The notes: generated from the sequence alone by a model not told the origin. Shown: positions 7,864 through 15,316, counted from the stretch's first letter. The stretch is 17,058 nt of DNA from CBDULQ01 sp965368115 (GCA_965368115.1 CBDULQ010000056.1:1-17058); one strand, 5' to 3'. Translations and numbers: made by a program.

Positions 7864-9105
7864 ATGACAAATCATAACAGCCATTACGGTGCCGCCAATC
7901 GCTGCGCGCTGGACCGCATTGCCGCCTGCGAACCGGTACTCACCGGTATCGAAACCGCATATGATGCGCTCGGTTTACAGGAAGGCGAACTGGGTCATGC
8001 CGGTCCGCCGTTCGCCGATGACGAAACCCTGCCTGCGACGGTACTCAATGCACTGGCCGGTGCAGCAGTGATCGAAGGCTGGGCGGATACCATCCACCAG
8101 GCGCGGCGCATGATCGAACATCGCGACATTGCCCTGCGTAGTAATCACAGTCTGGGCACGGTGTCGCCCATGGCCGGTGTGGTACGACCGTCGCAACCGC
8201 TGATGCGGGTGGACAATCGCAAGGGTGAAGGCGTGTGTTACGCGACCTTTGCCGAAGGCGGTCGCCGCGCCTTACGCTTCGGTGTGTATGACGAACAGGT
8301 TGCGAAACAACTGGCCTTTGTCGAACGCCGCATCGCACCGGCGATAGCCGCCTGTTTACCGAGCAACGGCCTGGCGGTGTTACCGCTGGTGGCGGAAGGT
8401 GTGTGTCTCGGTGACGATGTGCATCAACGCAACATCGGCGGCATGTATGCTTTCATCAAAGCACTACCCGATATCGATACGGAAGTGCGTCGCTGGTTGC
8501 TCGACAACCCGCAACATTTTCTCAATTACGCCATGGCCTCCGCCAAGCTCAGCCTGGATCGCGCACGCGGTGTCGAAGGGTCGAGTATCGTGGTGGCGAT
8601 TGCACGCAACGGGAATGTCTGTGGCATTCAGCTGGCCGGTACCGGCGAACAATGGTTCTGCGCCACGTCCGGTATTCCCGACGGCGGGTTTTATCCGCCG
8701 TTCTGTGTCGATGACGCACAACCGGATCTGGGCGACAGCGCCATCATGGAAGCTTTCGGACTCGGTGGTACGGCAGCGCACTGTGCGCCGCAGATGGCCG
8801 AGTCGTTGAACACGCCCTGGTCGGCGGTGGTGAGTGTCGGGCATTTGCAACGCAGTTTTTTTCTTGCCGCACATCCGCTGATGCATCCGGCACTGGCCGG
8901 TGACCAGGGGCTGGGACTGGGACTGGATGCGCGTCGCGTCGTCGATGAGCGTACCGGTGTGCGCATTCATACCGGTGTCGCGCATCGCGACGGCAGCACC
9001 GGCTGGATTGGTATCGGTGCGGTGAGTGCGCCGCTGGCCTGTTTTACCCGGGCCTGCGCACAACTCGACGCCATGACGACGGAACAACTGGAGACTTACG
9101 TATGA
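7864..9105 (+). CDS. DUF1116 (YahG/YlbE-type) protein
   Basis: This 413-residue protein matches the DUF1116 pattern along most of its length. Recognised blocks are HAGPPF (45-50), SLGTVSPMAGVV (96-107), GDDVHQRN (183-190), FLNYAMASAK (219-228), SIVVAIARNG (241-250), DAQPDLGDSAIMEAFGLGG (284-302), RIHTGVAHRDG (367-377) and IGIGAVSAPLACF (382-394). Family members are about 420-470 residues. In E. coli, YlbE works with FdrA and YlbF and the set has been linked to oxamate carbamoyltransferase activity in allantoin use. Neither partner is present here. The start at 7864 lies seven bases after the upstream stop, with GAGGA overlapping that stop; an upstream in-frame ATG at 7777 would overlap the monooxygenase gene by 80 bases and is less likely. 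It shares ATGA with the permease gene, so it is co-translated with the transporter. The reaction here is not known. Confidence 0.82.
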   Translation: MTNHNSHYGAANRCALDRIAACEPVLTGIETAYDALGLQEGELGHAGPPFADDETLPATVLNALAGAAVIEGWADTIHQARRMIEHRDIALRSNHSLGTVSPMAGVVRPSQPLMRVDNRKGEGVCYATFAEGGRRALRFGVYDEQVAKQLAFVERRIAPAIAACLPSNGLAVLPLVAEGVCLGDDVHQRNIGGMYAFIKALPDIDTEVRRWLLDNPQHFLNYAMASAKLSLDRARGVEGSSIVVAIARNGNVCGIQLAGTGEQWFCATSGIPDGGFYPPFCVDDAQPDLGDSAIMEAFGLGGTAAHCAPQMAESLNTPWSAVVSVGHLQRSFFLAAHPLMHPALAGDQGLGLGLDARRVVDERTGVRIHTGVAHRDGSTGWIGIGAVSAPLACFTRACAQLDAMTTEQLETYV

Positions 9106-10064
9106 ATGCCAGTGGACCCGAACCCAAACTGTTTGAAACCTCAACGCCGAGTGATGTAACGCTTGACGATGCAAAGCCGGACCATGCACCCCCGCGCATC
9201 GATGCCGAAACGGCTAAGGCCACGGCGGGCAATGTTACACAGGCACGCGCATCGCGCAGTGCAGCGGTTAAACCCAGCCGCATGAGTCTGGCCTGGCGGG
9301 AAGCGGGATGGTTGCTGTTTGCCTGGGTGTTGATCGCGGCACTCTGGGAACTGGGTGCTTACACCGAATTCCTCAACCCGCGCATTTTGCCGCCGCCCAG
9401 TGAAACCATTCCTTACCTGTTGCAGGGACCGGCACCGGCGGGTATCGGTGCGCAACGCACGACCTTTATCGGTGCCATTCTCGATACATTGAGTCGTGTG
9501 GCCATCGGTTATTTTCTGGGCATCTTCGCGGCCATGGTGCTGGGTGCTTTGATCGTGCGTTACACGCCTCTGCGACGTTTGTGTTATCCCATTGTGCAGA
9601 CCCTGGCGCCGGTGTCACCCGTGGCCTGGATTCCGTTTGCTATTGCACTGGTGGGTATCGGTTCACCGGCCGCGGTGTTCGTGGTGTTCATGGCCATCTT
9701 CGGTTCCATGACCGTGTCCGCAGTGGCCGCATTCGATAGTGTGCCGGAAGAAATGCTCAAGGTCGGTCGCAGCCTGGGCACGAAACGCATGCACATGTGG
9801 ACGCGGGTCATCATACCCGCTGCGGCGCCGAGTTTGATGGTGATGGCGAGGATGAGTTTTTTCGCGGCCTGGATGGCGGTGCTGGCCGGTGAAATGGCCG
9901 GCATCAATTCCGGTCTCGGTTATCTGATCATTCTCGGCCAGCAGATGTACAACATGAAGCTGGTGATGGTGGGAATCATCACCATCGGCGTACTGGGTTT
10001 TGTCATCGATCGACTGCTGTTGCTGATTCAACGTCGACTGTTGTGGTGGGAGTATCGCCAATGA
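9102..10064 (+). CDS. ABC transporter permease (SsuC/TauC type)
   Basis: This 320-residue inner-membrane permease has helices near 68-86, 128-152, 175-210 (probably two), 250-265 and 287-308. The cytoplasmic EAA loop spans about 216-245 (EEMLKVGRSLG followed by RVIIPAAAPSL) and is the docking site for the ATPase. This is the binding-protein-dependent transport fold used for sulfonates, nitrate and related small anions or heterocycles. The first 60 residues are polar and rich in Ala, Pro and Thr, giving a cytoplasmic extension longer than is usual for SsuC/TauC. GGAG eight bases before the ATG and the ATGA overlap with the upstream gene support the long form. A shorter start at Met61 cannot be excluded. 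Its stop overlaps the ATPase start. Confidence 0.92.
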   Translation: MNASGPEPKLFETSTPSDVTLDDAKPDHAPPRIDAETAKATAGNVTQARASRSAAVKPSRMSLAWREAGWLLFAWVLIAALWELGAYTEFLNPRILPPPSETIPYLLQGPAPAGIGAQRTTFIGAILDTLSRVAIGYFLGIFAAMVLGALIVRYTPLRRLCYPIVQTLAPVSPVAWIPFAIALVGIGSPAAVFVVFMAIFGSMTVSAVAAFDSVPEEMLKVGRSLGTKRMHMWTRVIIPAAAPSLMVMARMSFFAAWMAVLAGEMAGINSGLGYLIILGQQMYNMKLVMVGIITIGVLGFVIDRLLLLIQRRLLWWEYRQ

Positions 10065-10888
10065 ACGAGATGAATAAAAAGAAACGCCTGCCCACCGAAG
10101 TGGTGTTCGAAAACGTCGGTAAACGCTTCGGTGAAAAAGAAGCAGCGCGGGATGTGTCGCTCAAAGTACCCGGTGGTTCCTTCACCGTGGTGATCGGTCC
10201 CAGCGGTTGCGGCAAGAGCACGCTGCTCGGACTTGCCGCCGGACTCGACGAACCCAGCGATGGTTATGTGTTCGTCGGTGGTCGTGAAGTGGCGGGACCG
10301 ACGCCGGAAGTGGCGCTACTGTTTCAGCATTACAACCTGTTTCCCTGGCTCACCGCCTGCGACAATGTCGCCTTTGCGTTTCGCAACCGCGGCATGGCGC
10401 GCAAGGAGGCCCGACACCGGGCCATGGAATTACTGGCCAATGTGGGTCTGGGCGATTACGCCGACAAGGTGCCGGACGAACTCAGCGGCGGCATGAAACA
10501 GCGCGTCGCCCTGGTGCGTGCCTTTGCGTTGCAACCGGGCCTGTTGCTGATGGATGAACCTTTTGCTGCACTGGATCACCAGACGCGACGCATTATGCAG
10601 AGCTATTTGCTGATGACCTGGCAGGCCACCGACGCCACGGTGATCATGGTCACCCATGATCTGGACGAGGCGTTGTACCTGGCGGACCGGCTGGTGCTGT
10701 TCTCCGGTTCGCCGGGTACGGTGAGTGAAGTGATCGATATCGAAGTGCCACGCCCGCGCCGCCTCGACGAACCCTCACTGGCGGCGATTCGCAAACGTCT
10801 GGAAGCGCATCTGGAAAAAGAAGTGGCCTACGACGAATTTACCGAAGCCGAACTGGCCCGTGTGATGGGCTACACGAATGCCGGTTGA
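10061..10888 (+). CDS. ABC transporter ATPase (SsuB/TauB/NrtD type)
   Basis: This 275-residue ATPase powers the importer. Walker A is GPSGCGKST (46-54), the Q-loop is LLFQHYNLFPW with Gln89, the signature is LSGGMKQR (141-148), Walker B is LLLMDEP (161-167) and the switch His is His199 in VTHDLDEA. All catalytic residues are intact. The sequence pattern is that of ATPases paired with NMT1/SsuA-type binding proteins. The start at 10061 forms ATGA with the permease stop. ATG 10070 is a possible alternative start. The C-terminal 60 residues carry the usual extension of this group. A small palindrome (TTGATC-GAT-GATCAA, 10885-10899) overlaps its stop codon. Confidence 0.94.
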   Translation: MNEMNKKKRLPTEVVFENVGKRFGEKEAARDVSLKVPGGSFTVVIGPSGCGKSTLLGLAAGLDEPSDGYVFVGGREVAGPTPEVALLFQHYNLFPWLTACDNVAFAFRNRGMARKEARHRAMELLANVGLGDYADKVPDELSGGMKQRVALVRAFALQPGLLLMDEPFAALDHQTRRIMQSYLLMTWQATDATVIMVTHDLDEALYLADRLVLFSGSPGTVSEVIDIEVPRPRRLDEPSLAAIRKRLEAHLEKEVAYDEFTEAELARVMGYTNAG

Positions 10889-10899
10889 TCGATGATCAA
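10885..10899. repeat. short palindrome at the end of the ATPase gene
   Basis: TTGATC and GATCAA are perfect 6-base arms around GAT. It spans the stop codon and lies 41 bases before the ferredoxin start. It is too weak to be an intrinsic terminator and has no T-tract. It might mark an RNA processing point or be chance. Confidence 0.3.
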
Positions 10900-10939
10900 T
10901 CGAAACGAATTCAACGCATAAACCCGACAGGAGATATCA

Positions 10940-11260
10940 ATGCAAGTAACTTTTCTGGCTTTCGACGGCACGGTTTACACCGTCGATGCGGATGAAGGTA
11001 TGACGGCGATGGAGGCGGCCATCAATGATGGCGTCGACGGCATCGAGGGCGACTGCGGCGGCAACTGCAACTGCGCCACCTGCCACGTGTTCGTCGACCC
11101 GGAATGGCAGGAACAGGTGGGCGAAGCTTCGCCTATGGAAGAAGCCCTGCTTGCCGGACGTTCCGATCTGGCGGAAAACAGTCGCCTGGCCTGCCAGATT
11201 CGACTGGAGCCGGAACTCGATGGACTGGTGCTGCAGATGCCGGAATCGCAATTCATTTAA
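10940..11260 (+). CDS. [2Fe-2S] ferredoxin, putidaredoxin/adrenodoxin type
   Basis: This 106-residue soluble electron carrier has cluster ligands Cys39, Cys45, Cys48 and Cys85. The spacing C-x5-C-x2-C-x36-C is that of putidaredoxin. The loop reads DCGGNCNCATCHVFV, so an extra Cys43 lies inside the ligand loop, which is uncommon. Putidaredoxin-type ferredoxins take electrons from an FAD reductase (a matching one is encoded at 11703-12938) and pass them to cytochrome P450s or other oxygenases. No such oxygenase is in the window. GGAGA upstream of the ATG supports the start. Spacing to the next gene is 36 bases. Confidence 0.93.
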   Translation: MQVTFLAFDGTVYTVDADEGMTAMEAAINDGVDGIEGDCGGNCNCATCHVFVDPEWQEQVGEASPMEEALLAGRSDLAENSRLACQIRLEPELDGLVLQMPESQFI

Positions 11261-11296
11261 CGTATATTTTTTAACGCTGTTTTTCAGGAGCTGATT

Positions 11297-11701
11297 TTGG
11301 ACGGTATTAAACATCATTTTGTCGACGCCGCGGCACCGCCGGCGTCTCCTTATCATCATGCGGTGGAAGCGGACGGCTGGCTTCATGTCACCGGCCAGTT
11401 GCCCACCGATCCGAAAGATCCGGGTGCGCCTTTGCCCGATGATATTCAGGCGCAGACGAAGCTGGTGTTCGAAAACCTGCGACTGATCCTCGAACACGCG
11501 GGTTATACATTCGACAACGTGATGTTCCTGCGCATTTACATGACCCACTTCAAACGCGATTTCAAGGCGATGAACGAAGTCATCATCACCCATTTCAAGA
11601 ACGAATACCTGCCCGGCCGCACCACTTTCGGCGTCGCCGAACTGGGTCGCGATGCGCTGGTGGAAATCGACCTGGTCGCCTATAAAAAGCCGGTTGTATG
11701 A
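11297..11701 (+). CDS. RidA-family (YjgF/YER057c/UK114) deaminase
   Basis: This 134-residue Rid protein resembles E. coli RidA in length and pattern. The key Arg is Arg108 in PGRTTFGVAEL and the acid is Glu123 in DALVEIDLVAYK, the positions equivalent to Arg105 and Glu120 of RidA. Tyr19 in SPYHHAV is in the place of the conserved active-site Tyr. RidA proteins hydrolyse reactive enamines and imines to ketones and ammonia; the Rut pyrimidine pathway uses a relative. Here it may clear an unstable nitrogen-containing intermediate made by the oxygenase steps. The start is TTG at 11297, six bases after AGGAG (11286-11290), which fits better than any nearby ATG. One base separates its stop from the reductase ATG. 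Confidence 0.88.
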   Translation: MDGIKHHFVDAAAPPASPYHHAVEADGWLHVTGQLPTDPKDPGAPLPDDIQAQTKLVFENLRLILEHAGYTFDNVMFLRIYMTHFKRDFKAMNEVIITHFKNEYLPGRTTFGVAELGRDALVEIDLVAYKKPVV

Positions 11702-11702
11702 T

Positions 11703-12938
11703 ATGAGTGATGCAGGTGTTGTTATTGTCGGAGCCGGGCAGGCCGGGGCCACCGTTGCCACCGGCCTGGCCCAGGCGGGTTATTCCGGACCGATTACACT
11801 CATCGGTGATGAGCCTTATGCGCCTTATCAACGGCCGCCCCTGTCGAAAGGTTTTTTGAACGGCAAGGACGGTATCGATGCCCTGTGGTTGAAACCACAG
11901 GCTTATTATGCGCAGAAAAATATACACCTGATCACGTCACAACAGGTCCAGGCGATACAACGAAATGAAGGTGTTGTGCAACTGGATAATGGCGAACAGA
12001 TCGAGTATGCGTCACTGGTGCTATGCACAGGCTCGCGTCCCCGCGCACTGCCTGTTGAAGGTGCCGAACTGAACAATGTATTTTCCCTGCGCGGCATCGA
12101 CGATGCCAGAGCCATTGCCGATGCGCTGCCGCAACAGGGTCGGCTGGTGATTATCGGCGCCGGTTACATCGGCCTCGAACTGGCTGCGTCCTGTGTTGCC
12201 ATGGGTCTGCAGGTGACAGTGCTGGAACAGGCTGATCGGGTGATGGCGCGTAGCGCCTCGAGCGCGGTGTCGAATTATTATCGAAGCCTGCATGAGTATG
12301 CAGGCATACACATTATTACCGATGTGAGCGTGGTGGAATTGCAGGGGGATGATTATGTGCGCAAGGTGCATGCCGCCGACGGTCGCTACTGGTTTGCCGA
12401 CCTGGTGGTGGTCGGTGCAGGCGCAATCCCCAACACCGAACTCGCTCAATCCGCCGGCCTGGCCTGCAACGACGGCATCCTGGTTGATGGCCGGTGTAAT
12501 ACCAGTGACCCGAACATTTATGCCGCCGGTGACTGCGCTAGACAGGATCACACCCTGCTACAGCAATCGTTACGCCTGGAATCGGTACAGAACGCCACCG
12601 CCCAGGCGCGCATGATCGTCGCTCATCTCACGAACAAACCTGCGCCCCGGGCCGAAGTGCCCTGGTTCTGGTCCGACCAGTTCGACACGCGCCTGCAAAT
12701 CGCCGGCATCGTCCAGCCCGAATACCGGCAAGTGCTGCGTGGTGATCCGGACAGCGGCAGTTTTGCCGTACTCCACATTCAAAACGACCGATTGCAGGCC
12801 ATCGAAGCCATCAACCGACCCATGGATTTCACCCTGGGTAAACGCCTGATTAACGAGCAGTTGAAGGTGAACGAAACCGGGTTGACCGATGAAGATACAC
12901 CGTTGTATCCGCAACCGGCGCTGGTGAAGAGGGCATGA
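11703..12938 (+). CDS. NAD(P)H-dependent ferredoxin reductase (putidaredoxin reductase type)
   Basis: This 411-residue FAD enzyme transfers electrons from NAD(P)H to the ferredoxin. The FAD fold is VVIVGAGQAGA (6-16), the NAD(P) fold is VIIGAGYIGLELA (149-161) and the second FAD motif is IYAAGDCA (272-279). A reductase-specific C-terminal domain begins near VPWFWSDQFD (319-328). PYQRPPLSK (41-49) is typical of putidaredoxin/rubredoxin reductases. There is no redox-active Cys pair of the disulfide reductases. The start at 11703 lies one base after the RidA stop, so translation is probably coupled; an in-frame start at 11652 would lie inside the RidA gene. It is the last gene of the operon, and its end is 32 bases before the first hairpin of the repeat array. 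Confidence 0.92.
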   Translation: MSDAGVVIVGAGQAGATVATGLAQAGYSGPITLIGDEPYAPYQRPPLSKGFLNGKDGIDALWLKPQAYYAQKNIHLITSQQVQAIQRNEGVVQLDNGEQIEYASLVLCTGSRPRALPVEGAELNNVFSLRGIDDARAIADALPQQGRLVIIGAGYIGLELAASCVAMGLQVTVLEQADRVMARSASSAVSNYYRSLHEYAGIHIITDVSVVELQGDDYVRKVHAADGRYWFADLVVVGAGAIPNTELAQSAGLACNDGILVDGRCNTSDPNIYAAGDCARQDHTLLQQSLRLESVQNATAQARMIVAHLTNKPAPRAEVPWFWSDQFDTRLQIAGIVQPEYRQVLRGDPDSGSFAVLHIQNDRLQAIEAINRPMDFTLGKRLINEQLKVNETGLTDEDTPLYPQPALVKRA

Positions 12939-12970
12939 GTGATTAAGGTGAGGCCACAACATCAAAAGTC

Positions 12971-13618
12971 CGTCGTCCCCGAATGCTTTTGTCGGGGACC
13001 TCGTAACGCCAGGTAAAGTTAACTAAGCCAACCAGATTCCCGACAAAAGCATTCGGGAATGACGGTAGTTGAAGATTGGCGGAAAACCTAAACATTCGTC
13101 ATTCCCGCGAAAGCGGGAATCCAGCCCTCCATCAGCGCACTAGCCTGCAAATTACTGGATACCTGCTTTCGCAGGTATGACGGTGAAGGAAGGGGGGCGA
13201 TGCTATTAAAAAAGTCGTCGTCCCCGAATGCTCCTGTCGGGGACCTCGTAACGCCAGGGAAAACTAACTAAGCCAACCAGATTCCCGACAGAAGCATTCG
13301 GGAATGACGGTAGTTGAAGATTGGCGGAAAACCTAAACATTCGTCATTCCCGCGAAAGCGGGAATCCAGCCTTCCATCAGCGTGTCAGTCTTCAACTGAC
13401 TGGATACCTGCTTTCGCAGGTATGACGATAAGAAAAGGATGGCGGAAATATAAAAGATTCCGTCGTCCCCGAATGCTTCTGTCGGGGACCTCGTAACGCC
13501 AGGGGAAGAGTTAACTAGGCCAACCAGATTCCCGACAGAAGCATTCGGGAATGACGTTATCTGTGAAGGCTGGCGAAATGCCTGAAAGATCGTCATTCCC
13601 GCGCAAGCTGGAATCCAG
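12971..13618. repeat. tandem array of a 245-bp nested-palindrome unit (about 2.6 copies)
   Basis: Each unit has four hairpins in the order A, D, B, B'. Positions are A 12975-12999, 13220-13244 and 13465-13489; D 13036-13060, 13281-13305 and 13528-13552; B 13101-13120, 13346-13365 and 13595-13614; B' 13159-13178 and 13404-13423. The period is exactly 245 for every pair except D2-D3 (247). A and D are inverted copies of each other, as are B and B'. All stems carry CGTC (or GACG on the reverse side) at the outer end. Arms are ATTCCCGC, ATTCCCGA, GTCCCCGA or ATACCTGC with their complements. The third unit stops after a B with one arm mismatch. The form resembles REP/BIME or MITE-like elements. 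Confidence 0.9.
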
Positions 13619-13855
13619 TCTGGCTAAATTCATTGCAATCATTTCTCTCACACCCATGTAAGAAAAACCCGACACCCATTTGCGTGATTCACCCATTGTG
13701 CAAACGACCCCGCATCCTTATTCTTGGCCCTGCATGGCAGCACGACAAAGGATGAGTCCGAGCTGAATGAAGCGGTGATCGCGCCGGATGCGTGATCCCG
13801 CTTCGCCATCTTTTGTTTCTGCCCGCGCTTCGTTAGATACCACAGGAGGTGTATC
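13619..13855. other. leader region of the metallopeptidase gene
   Basis: This is the non-repeat remainder of the 917-base gap 12939-13855. Positions 12939-12970 hold only the operon end. A possible stem pairs 13770-13780 with 13794-13803 (AAGCGG and GATC arms with a one-base bulge). A strong ribosome site, AGGAGGTG, lies just before the ATG at 13856. TTGCAA at 13633-13638 with TGTAAG at 13657-13662 (18-base spacer) is a poor promoter match. No gene was seen. Confidence 0.4.
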
Positions 13856-15316
13856 ATGAGCCGCATCAAGGCAATCAGCTTTTTACTCGCATTTATGGTG
13901 TTGCCGTCCGTCAGCTACGCCATCAACTGGAACCTGTTCAGCCGTCTGTGCCCGGAAGAGGTTCCCCGATTCATTCCCGAAATCGAAGACATTCCCATTC
14001 CCGTCGGCTGTGAAGTGGTCGACTGCTGTCCCGGTTGTCCCGGCCCCGGTTACATCGACTGGCGTATTCGCGTGAACCCTGCCGTGATGCGCGGCGCGGT
14101 GATTCGTTTCGAAGGTCTGGATGAAAAGACGTTGATGTCGTTGAAGTTCGAAGGCGAAGCCAAGCTGGGCGACAAGGGCGAGATTATTCTCGGTACCGGT
14201 GATATCGTCATCTCCGGCTTGCCGGAACAGGTGAAGGGCCAGGTGCCGGTGGCGTTTCTGACACCGCAACCGGCTTCCGCCGATAGCATGAAAAAAATCG
14301 CCGAGATGAATCAGGATGCCCTGGACAAGGGTGACGAGCCGGACGGCGGTGCCGGTATCGACATCGGCCAGTTTATGGGCGAATACGTGGTCAACAATTT
14401 TCACACCCGCTGGTATCTGGTGCCCTGTCCCGGCAGTGCATTCAAAACCGACAAGATTCGACTGCAGAACAATACGGCATCCGACAGTGCGGTGATCATG
14501 GCGGATTATCGCACCAGCATAGGTTGCCAGGACGACACCATGCACCGCGCAGTCACCCAGCGTTACCTGGGCAGTGTGTTGAGTAACGGCGCCTGTCGTT
14601 CCACCGTATCGGTGTTCTCCGACGATAACGCCATGTCCTACGAGCCGAATGTCACCACCTGGACCAACAGCCTGGGCGACACGCACAATGTAGCGCTGGA
14701 TGAAATCATCACCGTACCGGTGAGTGTCTGGGTCGACGGTGCTGCAGCATTAACCACGGCGCAAAATGATTTCGCCAATGCCAACATGCTCTACAACGAC
14801 AACAACGTGGGCGTGCAGTTTGCGCCAACCTATGTCGATGTATCCGGCAATGCGGCTGCGTTGAATACCATCGGCACTTTCTGCCCGGCGACCAACGCGG
14901 CGGGTCTGGCTTTACAGGGCAGCGCCTGGTATACACCGAACACGTTGAACATCTATTATGTGAACAGCGCCTTCACCGGTGTGAACTGCGGCTTCGATCG
15001 CAATATGAACTTCATCGGCACCACCGCCAATCCGGGTTCATTGCCGCATGAGATCGGTCATGCCTATGCGCTGCGTCCGTCCGCATCCAATGGCCACACC
15101 AACGGTGTTGCCGGGTTTGGTAACAACAACATCATGTGGGGTGGCGGTCCGGGCACCCGGGATCATTTCTCGGTGGGTCAGTCGTTCCGTATCAACACCG
15201 ATACCACATCCATGTTGAATGCCAATGGTGATCGTACGGGTCCGACAGAAACCTGTCTGCCCAATGCGACCAGCACCATCTGTCCGCAACTCAGTATCGA
15301 TTCGCTGCCGCATTGA
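13856..15316 (+). CDS. secreted HEXXH zinc metallopeptidase candidate
   Basis: This 486-residue exported protein has a signal peptide at 1-22 (cleavage after SYA). A Cys-rich segment with CCPGCPGPG follows at 57-65. The zinc-binding motif is HEIGH (398-402), with His398 and His402 as ligands and Glu399 as the base. A third ligand may be His414 in NGHTNG, and a Met-turn-like NIMWGG follows at Met427. Metzincins have HEXXHxxGxxH; here the gap to the candidate third His is six residues longer, so the assignment to that clan is tentative. The central part (about 150-350) is rich in Asn, Thr and Asp, as in extracellular beta domains, and has several Cys that could form disulfides. It is followed 46 bases later by a small exported protein. 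Function inferred from the motif only. Confidence 0.7.
   Translation: MSRIKAISFLLAFMVLPSVSYAINWNLFSRLCPEEVPRFIPEIEDIPIPVGCEVVDCCPGCPGPGYIDWRIRVNPAVMRGAVIRFEGLDEKTLMSLKFEGEAKLGDKGEIILGTGDIVISGLPEQVKGQVPVAFLTPQPASADSMKKIAEMNQDALDKGDEPDGGAGIDIGQFMGEYVVNNFHTRWYLVPCPGSAFKTDKIRLQNNTASDSAVIMADYRTSIGCQDDTMHRAVTQRYLGSVLSNGACRSTVSVFSDDNAMSYEPNVTTWTNSLGDTHNVALDEIITVPVSVWVDGAAALTTAQNDFANANMLYNDNNVGVQFAPTYVDVSGNAAALNTIGTFCPATNAAGLALQGSAWYTPNTLNIYYVNSAFTGVNCGFDRNMNFIGTTANPGSLPHEIGHAYALRPSASNGHTNGVAGFGNNNIMWGGGPGTRDHFSVGQSFRINTDTTSMLNANGDRTGPTETCLPNATSTICPQLSIDSLPH

Noticed and set aside
10937..11761. Long minus-strand open frame opposite the ferredoxin and RidA genes
   Set aside because: It runs antisense to two genes with clear family motifs. 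It has no recognisable domain and would run against the operon.
4558..12938. Assignment of the module to sulfonate (Ssu/Tau) or nitrate uptake
   Set aside because: The transporter family fits, but there is no FMNH2-dependent sulfonatase, taurine dioxygenase or nitrate reductase, and the DUF1116/RidA/ferredoxin set points elsewhere.
13314..13596. Short open frames on both strands in the repeat array
   Set aside because: They are made of palindromic repeat sequence, have no ribosome site, and the same frames recur only because the unit is duplicated.
12971..13618. CRISPR-like array
   Set aside because: The period is 245 bases, the whole unit is repeated and there are no unique spacers between short repeats. 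No cas genes are nearby.
13883..14686. Minus-strand open frame of 267 codons opposite the metallopeptidase
   Set aside because: The plus-strand gene has a signal peptide, a strong ribosome site and a zinc motif. The antisense frame has none of these.
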